8,255 bases of DNA from Pseudomonadota bacterium. Lineage in GTDB: Bacteria; Bdellovibrionota; Bacteriovoracia; Bacteriovoracales; Bacteriovoracaceae. Location: contig JAEYUK010000257.1 of assembly GCA_023432655.1 (NCBI GenBank), positions 1 through 8,255 of the forward strand, written 5' to 3'. Positions 1 through 7,058 of this stretch are shown piece after piece. Below the pieces are notes generated by a model. The model saw only the letters and a program-made list of their open reading frames with translations. It made no database searches and had not been told where the DNA came from. Numbering within the stretch: the first letter of the stretch is position 1; each line of letters begins with the position of its first letter. The translations under genes were made by a program, and so were the position numbers.

Positions 1-1286
1 GATTTAAGGACCTTTCTAAAGTCATTTAAAGCGGCCGTATCTTCTTTAATCAGAAGAAGTCTCTTCTCAACTTCTTCCTTGGTCATACGGTAGATCGCCA
101 TGTCCACCAGATATTCAGAATACACAAACTTCTGCTTAGTCAGGTAATCGATATAATCTTTACGGTTGGCCTTCTTCTCGGCGATGGCATAATGCTTTTC
201 GCGGATAAAACGAATGATCTCGTTATTTTTTGTAAGACGTTCTTCATAGTCCTGAATGAGAAGCTCGTAACGTCTTTTAGTCACAGCAAGGCGCTGTACA
301 GTGAAGACTTCAAGAATTTCTTCAGCAGTATGGAAGACCTTCACACCTTTTTCAGTAATGAGCGTGTAGTTTGGAGTAATGGAACTTGTCACACCCATGA
401 CATTTTCCACTTCTTCCAAAGACGGAGTCTGTCCGCGTTTAAAGATAAGTTCAATATTGATTACGTTATCGACTGAAGAATCGATGTAATCCTTCAGAAA
501 ATCATTATCCATGTGCTTATTTAAGTGACGGTAGATCTTCTGAGCGTCGTAGCCTTTTGGAACTTCAGTGATGAAGATTTTGTCCCCAACTTGTTTGAAA
601 CTCATCTTAGTGATGATTCTACCTTTCTCATCAGTTGTAACTTTCTCGTTATAGTAACGGTAATAAGGCTTAATCTTTTTAATTTTCCCAGTCTCAATAA
701 ATGAGATCATAGATTTAATAATATCGTCGTGGTTAAAGCTCGGGATAACAGATGAGAAGCCAGTTCCGATTCCTTCAGCACCGTTTAAGAGCATGATAGG
801 AAGCTTCGGAAGAAGTCCTACCGGCTCCATCACTTTTTCATCGTAGTTAGGAACCATTTGAACCTGGTTCATATCATCAAACAGGAGAATGTCAGCAACC
901 TTACCAAGTTTCGCCTCAATGTATCGGGCCGCTGCGGCCTGAGGCTCCATTCTCTCTCCAAAGTATCCTTTCTTATCTACCAGCGGATAGTTATTAGAAA
1001 AGGTGTAATCCTGGGCGAGGTTTACAATGGATTGCTCAACTGAGGCCGGACCGTGAGGGTGAAGAGTTAAAACTAACCCCGTGAGGGAGCTTACTTTGAC
1101 CAGACCTTTATTAGAATTCTTCCAAAGTGTGAAAAGAATTCTTCTCTGAGACGGTTTAAGACCATCCTGCAAATATGGGATGGCCCGATCCATCAAAGTG
1201 TAGATCTGATAGGTTCTGTATTCTTCTTTAACCAGCGCCTCAAGAGGAACTGCGGCCATTGAATGGAGTGCCTGATTTTCTTTCAT
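1..1286 (-). CDS. parC: Type IIA DNA topoisomerase subunit A (ParC/GyrA family), 5' part only
   Basis: This is the DNA breakage-reunion subunit that, with the ParE-like partner encoded just upstream, passes one duplex through another to decatenate or relax DNA. The start is an ATG at 1286, two bases after the parE stop; 428 codons are visible before the left edge, so the end of the coiled coil and any C-terminal beta-pinwheel lie outside. Visible motifs are DGLKPSQRR (41-49), HPHG (76-79), the catalytic tyrosine Y122 preceded by R121 in AAARYIEAKL, PNYDEKVMEP (147-156) and NGAEGIGTGF (168-177). A coiled-coil-like charged helix begins near 320. The segments around ASVEQSIVNLAQ (81-92), MEPVGLLPKLP (153-163) and NGAEGIGTGF resemble eukaryotic or T4-type topoisomerase II more than GyrA/ParC (comparison from memory). 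The family is certain. Calling it topoisomerase IV rather than gyrase is an inference from the partner's length and the adjacent pair arrangement. Confidence 0.9.
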   Translation of the reverse strand, partial: MKENQALHSMAAVPLEALVKEEYRTYQIYTLMDRAIPYLQDGLKPSQRRILFTLWKNSNKGLVKVSSLTGLVLTLHPHGPASVEQSIVNLAQDYTFSNNYPLVDKKGYFGERMEPQAAAARYIEAKLGKVADILLFDDMNQVQMVPNYDEKVMEPVGLLPKLPIMLLNGAEGIGTGFSSVIPSFNHDDIIKSMISFIETGKIKKIKPYYRYYNEKVTTDEKGRIITKMSFKQVGDKIFITEVPKGYDAQKIYRHLNKHMDNDFLKDYIDSSVDNVINIELIFKRGQTPSLEEVENVMGVTSSITPNYTLITEKGVKVFHTAEEILEVFTVQRLAVTKRRYELLIQDYEERLTKNNEIIRFIREKHYAIAEKKANRKDYIDYLTKQKFVYSEYLVDMAIYRMTKEEVEKRLLLIKEDTAALNDFRKVLK

Positions 1287-1288
1287 AG

Positions 1289-3322
1289 TTATGATCTCGC
1301 TTCACGTGCAGATTTTTTCTTTAGATCGGCCTTGTTGCCGGCAATGACATTGGTTAAATCAACATCAATATCGTCAGAATCAATCAAAAGGTCTTTGCGT
1401 AACTGTGACTCTTTTCCAAAACAAGTTTCCAACATGAACTTAGAAGCCTTCATGTCTTTAACAGTAATTTTAGTAAACTCTTTACGTCCCAGGACATGCT
1501 TAAAGGCTTCCTGGCTCATTTCACCAAGACCTTTGTTTCTCATGATTTCTTTAATTTTGACGTCTTTTCGAGCTTTAAGTTTTTCTAATTCATCAGGGGA
1601 CTCGCAGTAGATCGTCCCTTTATCAGTGATCACCTCAAATAGAGGAGCCTTCGCCACTTGGATCATTCCCATATCAAACATTTCAGGCCAGAAGGTGAAG
1701 AAGAGATTCGTAAGTAGAGTGTTGATGTGCCCACCATCCACATCCGAATCGGCAAGAAAAACGATCTTAGAGTAACGTAGCTCTTTAGGTTCCACTTTCT
1801 GACCGATGGCAAGTCCGATTGAACTCATAATGTCAGCGAACTCCTGATTCTCCAGTACTTCTTTAATCGAAGCCTGGGAAACGTTCATTGGCTTACCTTT
1901 AAGAGCAATACCACCTTGATATAATTTATCCCGCGCTGAACGAAGACCACCAATGGCCGAGTCCCCTTCACAGATAAAGAGGGCGCATTTTGAGCGATCC
2001 TTTCTTTCGTTCGCGTCGAGAAGTTTTTCAATTCTCTGACGCTTTCCTTTCTTAGCAAGTTTAGACGCGTCTTTAAGATCCGACATGCGCTGGCGAGATT
2101 TTGCTCTCTCCATAATGTGGTCAAGCATCTCTTTATTCTTGCGCATGAATTTCTCCATGCCATCATTCATGAAGGTTTCAATCGCCTTTTCAAGCAGAGC
2201 ATCTCTAACAAGTTTACGCTTGGTCTGTGACTCGAAACGAGGGTTAGGCATGACAATACCAATGATAAAAGTCAGCCCTGCCAGAACGTCGTTATCCACT
2301 AACGTTAACTTATCTTTCTTGGCCGTTCTTTCAAGCTTCTCTTTGATGGAGTTGATGAAAATTCTCTTAAAACGGTCGTGATGAAATCCACCGTCATAAG
2401 TCGGAGTGGAGTTTACGAAAGAAATCATTCTTTCCTTCTCATCCGAATTTTTATCATAGGTTAAAGAGAGGTGAAGATCATACTTGGCCTTAACTTTGGC
2501 ACCTTTAATATTGGTTGTTTCATAGACATAGCCTTCGTCACCAATAAGTTGGGCCGTATTTGAATCAATCCTTTGGGCCAGCTCATAAAGACCTTTCTTA
2601 TAGAGATACTTTTCGCCGTTAAAGTAGAAAGTTAATCCTGGATTATTGTAGGCCAGATCAATGATGCGCTTTCGGAGAAGTTCCTCATCAATAACCTGAT
2701 CTTTATAGACTGCTTTGGCCAGAGTCAGCTCTACTCTAACGCCAGAAGGACCCTTAAATGGTTTCTCTTTGGTCTTCTTAATCTGAAGCGCACCATCGAT
2801 GAACTCATAGGTTTGTTCTTTTTTAGAATTATAATGACGAACCGTGGCCTTAAACATATCTGAAGTTAAACAGGTAGCAGAAGCTCCCAGACCATTTTGT
2901 CCCAGCGTCCGGTAGAGAAACCCCTTATCATCAACTTCTTCATCTTTAAATTTAGAACCAGTGCGGAATTCTGTGTAAACATCCTTCATCTTGGCCAGTG
3001 GAAAACCAATGCCGTTATCTTGCACCGTCACCACTTTTTTATCCGGGGACAAATTACAATGAATTTCAGTCACGTGACCGCGATAAAACTCATCAATACA
3101 GTTATCAAGAATTTCTTCAATCGCCTTAGATTTGGCCTGATGAAAATTTACTTTTTTAAACTCAAGCGAGTCCTGGGTGTAAACATAGGTGTCTAACTCT
3201 TCAATGTCATTACTTCCAAAAACAAGAGTGACGCGGTTTCGGCAGTGCCAACGCTGGTCTTTACTCTCGATTAAAGCTTCCTTGACTTTTGCGCCACGGC
3301 GCTTCACTTCTTCGACGGCCAT
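1289..3322 (-). CDS. parE: Type IIA DNA topoisomerase subunit B (ParE/GyrB family)
   Basis: This is the ATPase and metal-binding TOPRIM subunit of a type IIA topoisomerase. I chose the ATG at 3322 (677 residues) over the upstream ATG at 3361, because a strong AAGGAG lies 8 bases before it and the extra 13 residues look like leader sequence. In order: the GHKL ATPase with E70 and N74 in EEILDNCIDEF, DNGIGFP (102-108) and the lid motif QNGLGAS (142-148); the transducer with the ATP-contacting lysine K368 in ESQTKRK; TOPRIM with E452 in CEGDSA, KGKPMNV (475-481) and the acidic triad D525/D527/D529 in ADSDVDGGHI; and KGLGEM (597-602). The length fits ParE (about 630) better than enteric GyrB (about 800), so topoisomerase IV is preferred. 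The lid motif QNGLGAS lies between bacterial HGVGAS-like and eukaryotic NGYGAK-like forms. It is transcribed with parC, which follows after 2 bases. Confidence 0.94.
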   Translation of the reverse strand: MAVEEVKRRGAKVKEALIESKDQRWHCRNRVTLVFGSNDIEELDTYVYTQDSLEFKKVNFHQAKSKAIEEILDNCIDEFYRGHVTEIHCNLSPDKKVVTVQDNGIGFPLAKMKDVYTEFRTGSKFKDEEVDDKGFLYRTLGQNGLGASATCLTSDMFKATVRHYNSKKEQTYEFIDGALQIKKTKEKPFKGPSGVRVELTLAKAVYKDQVIDEELLRKRIIDLAYNNPGLTFYFNGEKYLYKKGLYELAQRIDSNTAQLIGDEGYVYETTNIKGAKVKAKYDLHLSLTYDKNSDEKERMISFVNSTPTYDGGFHHDRFKRIFINSIKEKLERTAKKDKLTLVDNDVLAGLTFIIGIVMPNPRFESQTKRKLVRDALLEKAIETFMNDGMEKFMRKNKEMLDHIMERAKSRQRMSDLKDASKLAKKGKRQRIEKLLDANERKDRSKCALFICEGDSAIGGLRSARDKLYQGGIALKGKPMNVSQASIKEVLENQEFADIMSSIGLAIGQKVEPKELRYSKIVFLADSDVDGGHINTLLTNLFFTFWPEMFDMGMIQVAKAPLFEVITDKGTIYCESPDELEKLKARKDVKIKEIMRNKGLGEMSQEAFKHVLGRKEFTKITVKDMKASKFMLETCFGKESQLRKDLLIDSDDIDVDLTNVIAGNKADLKKKSAREARS

Positions 3323-3330
3323 TGTCAAAG

Positions 3331-3338
3331 TCTCCTTT
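3331..3338 (-). promoter_or_regulatory. Shine-Dalgarno of parE
   Basis: On the minus strand this reads AAAGGAGA, eight bases before the ATG at 3322. It is close to a perfect anti-16S complement at ideal distance. It decides the parE start in favour of 3322 over the upstream in-frame ATG at 3361, which would place this site inside the coding region. Confidence 0.8.
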
Positions 3339-3342
3339 AAAG

Positions 3343-3372
3343 TTGCTTGCAAGAAAATCAATAGGTTAAGAT
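3343..3372 (+). promoter_or_regulatory. Candidate sigma70 promoter for the 3401-6892 gene run
   Basis: TTGCTT (3343-3348) and TAAGAT (3367-3372) are separated by 18 bases on the plus strand, which would put a transcript start near 3379 and leave a short leader of about 20 bases before the ATG at 3401. Each box matches four of six consensus bases. The -10 shares bases with the parE candidate promoter, so the two promoters could exclude each other. Confidence 0.3.
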
Positions 3373-3398
3373 TAAGGGTATCCCAAACACTAGGTCAA
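3369..3398 (-). promoter_or_regulatory. Candidate sigma70 promoter for parE-parC
   Basis: On the minus strand a TTGACC box (3398-3393, five of six consensus bases) is followed after 18 bases by TAATCT (3374-3369, a poor -10 with three of six matches). It would give a leader of roughly 40 bases. It is supported mainly by the -35 match and by lying in the only gap upstream of parE. The -10 overlaps the candidate -10 of the opposite strand. Confidence 0.3.
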
Positions 3399-3400
3399 CG

Positions 3401-4036
3401 ATGAGAACCTTCTTTTTAATTGTTTTTTTGAGTTTTTTTATCAACGAAAGTTCTTTATCCCAGAATAAGGCGAATCTTCCTGCAAGTTTCGGTAAAACAA
3501 TATCAACTGAGCTTAAACCTTTTTTCACTCCTACAGAAGCTCAAATCGAAGATTTATTAAAAGGAGAAGTCATTTCCGTAGGTAAAGTCGACTCTCCTAG
3601 GCCTAAAGTTCAACAAATGTTCTTGTTTGTTTCCGGCGTTCACCCTCGAACCTGCACGCGGGCCATGAGAAAACTTTCACTTTACGAAAATTACCATCAG
3701 TACATGGATTTTATCAAAAGCAGTACTTATGATGAAAAGACCAAAAAATTTTCATTCACCATAGATCACGCCCTTCTCCCGTTTCCCATGATTGTGAGTT
3801 TTAAAATTCCAAGAATTCGCGAGGAAGGCATCTACCCTTTTACTTTTGAGACTGGGTTTTTAAAAGATCTTCAAGGAAAAATTATTGTTCAGGACATGGA
3901 CAAATACTGTCTCCTGGGACTCAAAGCAGACTGGCAAGGTCCGGAATCCCGCATCCCTAATTTAATTTTTGGCGCTTTCATTCAGACGGTGGGAAAGCTC
4001 GGACTTGAGCACTTGATAAGAGTTTCCTATTTTTAG
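3401..4036 (+). CDS. Secreted protein with probable SRPBCC (START/helix-grip) domain, function unknown
   Basis: The 211-residue product begins with a short basic tip and a hydrophobic stretch (residues 2-14), followed by a plausible signal peptidase I site after SSLS (17-20), so it is probably periplasmic. I do not see a lipobox cysteine. From about residue 72 the pattern resembles SRPBCC/polyketide-cyclase-like lipid or ligand carriers: an early helix with LSLYENYHQYMDFIKSS (92-108), alternating strands, a turn LKDLQGKIIV (154-163), the strand LGLKADWQGP (172-181), and a long C-terminal helix from about 185 ending in LIRVS. This fold call is inference from layout, and no ligand or partner can be named. 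It has only a weak AGG ribosome site six bases before the ATG. It is the first gene of a plus-strand run leading into a GNAT gene 45 bases later, and it faces away from parE. Confidence 0.85.
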   Translation: MRTFFLIVFLSFFINESSLSQNKANLPASFGKTISTELKPFFTPTEAQIEDLLKGEVISVGKVDSPRPKVQQMFLFVSGVHPRTCTRAMRKLSLYENYHQYMDFIKSSTYDEKTKKFSFTIDHALLPFPMIVSFKIPRIREEGIYPFTFETGFLKDLQGKIIVQDMDKYCLLGLKADWQGPESRIPNLIFGAFIQTVGKLGLEHLIRVSYF

Positions 4037-4081
4037 TTTAAACTGCTTCCCAAATGGACATGAGTCTATTAATCTCCTGGA

Positions 4082-4519
4082 GTGCAAGTTTTAAGAATCA
4101 AAGCCATTGATACTCACCCTATCAGACACAAGATGCTACGACCAAATGGCACTCTGGATGACTGTATTTTTCAAGGTGATAACGACGAGATGACATTTCA
4201 TCTTGGCGCCTTCGTTGACAAAAAACTTGTCAGTGTGGCCTCATTCTATTTTGAGAAGAACTCTCATTTCCCTGATCCTTACCAGTATCGTCTCCGTGGG
4301 ATGGCCACTTTGCCTGAGTACCAAGGCCAAGGTCTGTCTTCGGCCCTGCTTCGAACTGCCTTTCCGGTCATTAAGCAAAACCAGTGCACACTTTTATGGT
4401 GTAATGCCAGAGAGAAGGCCACTGGCTTTTATTCCAAGGTAGGTTTTATCTCTTCCGGTGAGTCGTTTTCCATTCCCCACATTGGAAAACATATCTTGAT
4501 GTCTATTAAAATTGATTAG
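4082..4519 (+). CDS. GNAT family N-acetyltransferase
   Basis: This small (145 residues) acetyl-CoA-dependent acetyltransferase shows the GNAT motif A: strand RLRGMATLP (70-78) followed by the pyrophosphate-binding loop EYQGQGLSSALL (79-90), which fits Q/R-x-x-G-x-G/A. The C-terminal motif B is LLWCNAREKATGFYSKVGF (104-122). The N-terminal THPIRHKMLRPNG and the GDNDEMTFHLGAF block belong to a widespread, uncharacterised GNAT subfamily that I recognise by pattern; its acceptor is not known to me. The start is a GTG at 4082. An in-frame stop at 4070-4072 limits extension, and the next ATG would cut into the conserved RHKMLRP segment. No separate Shine-Dalgarno is visible; the only GGAG overlaps the GTG itself. 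It lies 45 bases after the secreted protein and 40 bases before argS, so co-transcription is likely. Confidence 0.88.
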   Translation: MQVLRIKAIDTHPIRHKMLRPNGTLDDCIFQGDNDEMTFHLGAFVDKKLVSVASFYFEKNSHFPDPYQYRLRGMATLPEYQGQGLSSALLRTAFPVIKQNQCTLLWCNAREKATGFYSKVGFISSGESFSIPHIGKHILMSIKID

Positions 4520-4549
4520 ATAATTGATATATCATTACCTCTGAACTTT

Positions 4550-4554
4550 AAGGA
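4550..4554 (+). promoter_or_regulatory. Shine-Dalgarno of argS
   Basis: AAGGA lies five bases before the GTG at 4560. It supports the GTG as the true argS start even though no ATG is present there. Confidence 0.65.
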
Positions 4555-4559
4555 CTACT

Positions 4560-6305
4560 GTGTTCACACGTCACGACTACTTTCGACGGGAACTGGCCCA
4601 TGCTTTGGCACCCGCAATTGAAAAAACTTTCCAATGTTCTTTTTCAGAAGACAGAATCTATGAGCTTTTTGGGGCGACTCCTTCTAAGGAAGCCGGCGAC
4701 CTGGCCTTCCCCTTATTCCTGGTGGCCAAAGAGGCTAAAACGAACCCTGCTCAAGCGGCCAAAACACTGGCCGAATCACTAGAAACTCTGCCCTCTTTTG
4801 TGACTGAAAAAAAAGCAGTCGGCCCTTACCTTAACTTTCATTTTGATTTTAATCTGATTGCGCAAAAAATTATTCCTAAAATTCTTTCGGGTGAAATTTT
4901 CAAGGAAAAGCTTTCCGAGAATACTCCGCGCACCATGATTGAATATTCTCAACCGAATACTCATAAAGAACTTCACGTAGGACACATGAGAAATCTCTGC
5001 TTAGGAGATTCTCTTATCAGACTTCACCGATATGCGGGTTTTGATATTGTCGCTTCCACTTTTCCAGGAGACGTGGGAACCCACGTGGCCAAGTGTCTAT
5101 GGTACTTAAAATTTCATTATCAGGGAGAAATTCCTAAGGAAAGAAAAGGGGCCTGGCTTGGGACTCTTTACACCGCTGGACACAACAAACTTGAAGACGA
5201 GCGCGGAACGGATAAAGAAGCCGCTAACCGTGAACAATTAACGAGTATCTTAAAGCAACTGGAGCAAAAGTCCGGCGAATTCTATGAACTCTGGAAGACC
5301 ACTCGGGAATGGTCGATTGAACTCATGAATGAGGTTTACAAGTGGGCCAACGTTAATTTTGATGTCTGGTATTGGGAATCGGAAGTAGACTCTTCATCAG
5401 TTAAATTGGCCCGAGAGTACCAGGCCAAAGGTCTTTTTGTAGAAGACCAGGGAGCTGTGGGGATTGATCTCAGTGAGCACAAGCTTGGCTTCTGTATGCT
5501 TCTAAAATCTGATGGCAATGGTCTCTATGCCACTAAAGATATAGAACTCGCTCGCCGTAAGTTTCAGGATTACCACATTGAAAAAAATATCTACGTCGTC
5601 GATAAGCGCCAGGAACATCATTTCAAACAGGTTTTTAAAGTGCTGGAACTCATGGGCTTTGAAAACGCTAAAAAATGTTTTCACCTTCAATATGATTTTG
5701 TGGAATTACCTGACGGTGCTATGAGTTCCCGAAAAGGAAATATCGTTCCTCTTCAGAGCCTCATCGAGAATATGGTTCAGATGATCAAAGACCAGTATCT
5801 TAATCGCTACGCTCAGGAATGGACTCAGGAACAAATTGAAGAAACGGCCCAAATTGTTGCCAAAGGTGCAATTAAGTACGGCATGACGAGGATTGACCCC
5901 TCAAAGAAAATTGTTTTCGATATGCAGGACTGGTTAAAGCTCGATGGAGAGTCCGGCCCTTATATTCAGTACGCTTATGCACGAATTCACTCTATGACAA
6001 CAAAACTTGGTTCTCCAACTTCCAAGGAAATTTCTGTCAATGCTCCTCAGGAAAAAGAATTAGTGGCGCAAATGATGAATTTTCATCATGTTATTCAGAG
6101 TGCTACCGAACAGTACAAACCTTCGGTATTAACTAGCTATCTGTATGACCTGGCACGGGCCTATAATAGCTTTTACGCCGAATGCCCTGTGGGGTCCGCG
6201 AGTGAACCAACAAGATCCTCGCGCTTGATGCTCTCACGTGCAACGGCAGATATTTTAAAACAAGGATTAGCGCTTCTAGGTATTGAAGCCCCATCGAGAA
6301 TGTAA
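4560..6305 (+). CDS. argS: Arginyl-tRNA synthetase (class I)
   Basis: This enzyme charges tRNA-Arg with arginine using ATP, in the cytoplasm. The 581-residue length is normal for bacterial ArgRS. The N-terminal Add-1-type domain (about 1-115) includes GDLAFPLFLVAK (46-57). The catalytic Rossmann fold follows, with EYSQPNTHKELHVGHMRN (128-145), in which HVGH (139-142) is the HIGH signature. The second signature appears as AMSSRKGN (387-394), equivalent to KMSKS and of the ArgRS type with the first lysine replaced by alanine. The C-terminal helical DALR anticodon-binding domain runs from about 465 (AYARIHS, 472-478) to the end, SRM, close to the usual PxRM terminus. The start is a GTG with AAGGA five bases upstream. 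The stop TAA shares its last base with the ATG of the next gene, so the FHA protein is probably translationally coupled. No frameshift or missing motif is seen. Confidence 0.97.
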   Translation: MFTRHDYFRRELAHALAPAIEKTFQCSFSEDRIYELFGATPSKEAGDLAFPLFLVAKEAKTNPAQAAKTLAESLETLPSFVTEKKAVGPYLNFHFDFNLIAQKIIPKILSGEIFKEKLSENTPRTMIEYSQPNTHKELHVGHMRNLCLGDSLIRLHRYAGFDIVASTFPGDVGTHVAKCLWYLKFHYQGEIPKERKGAWLGTLYTAGHNKLEDERGTDKEAANREQLTSILKQLEQKSGEFYELWKTTREWSIELMNEVYKWANVNFDVWYWESEVDSSSVKLAREYQAKGLFVEDQGAVGIDLSEHKLGFCMLLKSDGNGLYATKDIELARRKFQDYHIEKNIYVVDKRQEHHFKQVFKVLELMGFENAKKCFHLQYDFVELPDGAMSSRKGNIVPLQSLIENMVQMIKDQYLNRYAQEWTQEQIEETAQIVAKGAIKYGMTRIDPSKKIVFDMQDWLKLDGESGPYIQYAYARIHSMTTKLGSPTSKEISVNAPQEKELVAQMMNFHHVIQSATEQYKPSVLTSYLYDLARAYNSFYAECPVGSASEPTRSSRLMLSRATADILKQGLALLGIEAPSRM

Positions 6306-6892
6306 TGAGAGTGTCAGTTCAAATAGAATTTGATAAAACCCTGGATCTTGCCACTGACAAGACCTGTGTCATTGTGGGCCGTTCACCCAAGTGTGATCTG
6401 GTGATTCCTCATGAAGCGATTTCCCGCCAGCACTGCCAGATCGAGTTTATTAAAGATCGTTTTTATATTACTGACCTGGGAAGCTCTAATGGTATTACCA
6501 TTGATGGCAAAAAAATTCCTCCCAATACGAAAGTTCCATTTCTCTCGACGTCTCAACTGACTTTAGGAAAGCTCGATTGCGAAATTAGCCAATCAGTTAC
6601 CCCCAATGAAACATCACCTAAAATTATAAGCTCCACCGTGGCCGATAGTGGAGATTTTACGGCAACTATGCGCTTGTCACGAATTGAACTCAATAGACCG
6701 AGCATCACTTTAGAACTCGAAAAAAAGAAAACCATTCAAAAATCCACTAAAGTCAGAAACCCCATTGTTCATAAAACAAAAAATGTTGAAGCCGCAGCTC
6801 CTGCAAAAAGCGGAAGTTCCCGTTTTTTTCTCATCATTCTAGGCTTGGCCCTCCTGGCCCTTGCCTGGTACTTAGGGCCCGATCAAATTTAA
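6305..6892 (+). CDS. Tail-anchored FHA-domain protein
   Basis: FHA domains bind phosphothreonine peptides. Here the N-terminal domain (about 1-95) carries the conserved positions GRS (25-27), SRQHC (40-44) and SSNG (60-63), so peptide binding should be intact. A 75-residue linker follows, rich in Ser, Thr and Lys, including SGDFTATMRLS (115-125), which looks like a possible Thr phosphorylation site. Residues 174-190 (FFLIILGLALLALAWYL) form a single C-terminal membrane segment with only five residues after it. The likely topology is a tail anchor with the FHA domain in the cytoplasm. The ATG at 6305 overlaps the argS stop (TAATG), which implies translational coupling; no strong Shine-Dalgarno is present. 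The kinase and target are not encoded in the window. FHA proteins often act in Ser/Thr kinase signalling or secretion-related complexes, but this one cannot be placed further. Confidence 0.9.
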   Translation: MRVSVQIEFDKTLDLATDKTCVIVGRSPKCDLVIPHEAISRQHCQIEFIKDRFYITDLGSSNGITIDGKKIPPNTKVPFLSTSQLTLGKLDCEISQSVTPNETSPKIISSTVADSGDFTATMRLSRIELNRPSITLELEKKKTIQKSTKVRNPIVHKTKNVEAAAPAKSGSSRFFLIILGLALLALAWYLGPDQI

Positions 6893-6922
6893 TTGAAGTT
6901 TTTCATCGAAATTACCGATAGT
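6893..6922 (+). promoter_or_regulatory. Weak candidate promoter downstream of the FHA gene
   Basis: TTGAAG (6893-6898) and GATAGT (6917-6922) are 18 bases apart, each matching four of six sigma70 consensus positions. It lies at the start of the 193-bp gap before the pilin-like gene and would give a leader of about 155 bases. There is no recognisable intrinsic terminator in this gap, so read-through from argS-FHA is also possible. Confidence 0.25.
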
Positions 6923-6974
6923 TATTAAAAAAGCTGCCAATAAAAGTAAGTGGGGCCAGAGAGACTATAAGTGA

Positions 6975-7000
6975 ACTCGGTAAAATTTATTTACAAGAGT
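6975..7000 (+). repeat. Imperfect inverted repeat in the leader of the pilin-like gene
   Basis: ACTC-G-GTAAA (6975-6984), a five-base loop, then TTTAC-AA-GAGT (6990-7000) form two arms of 4 and 5 paired bases with a 1x2 internal bulge. It could be an operator half-site pair or a small RNA hairpin. There is no U-tract after it, so it is not an intrinsic terminator. At this base composition it could be chance. Confidence 0.3.
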
Positions 7001-7058
7001 TACCATAGATAAGTCTTTAGATTTCAAGAATTTAACACTGCTTAAGTTCCCACTGTAA

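Noticed and set aside
192..476. 94-residue plus-strand open frame opposite parC, and similar ones at 858-1043, 1263-1610, 2085-2381, 2897-3196 and 3189-3404
   Set aside because: They lie antisense to well-conserved topoisomerase coding sequence, have no domain-like pattern and no convincing ribosome sites.
3323..3361. 13-residue N-terminal extension of ParE from the ATG at 3361
   Set aside because: The strong Shine-Dalgarno at 3331-3338 lies within it and points to the ATG at 3322.
4035..4044. Perfect palindrome AGTTTAAACT straddling the stop of the secreted protein gene
   Set aside because: It is short and AT-rich, with no loop and no U-tract, so it is neither a terminator nor a clear operator; likely chance.
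4525..4534. Palindrome TGATATATCA between the GNAT gene and argS
   Set aside because: A single 10-bp AT-rich palindrome without a second copy or adjoining promoter boxes is expected by chance at this composition.
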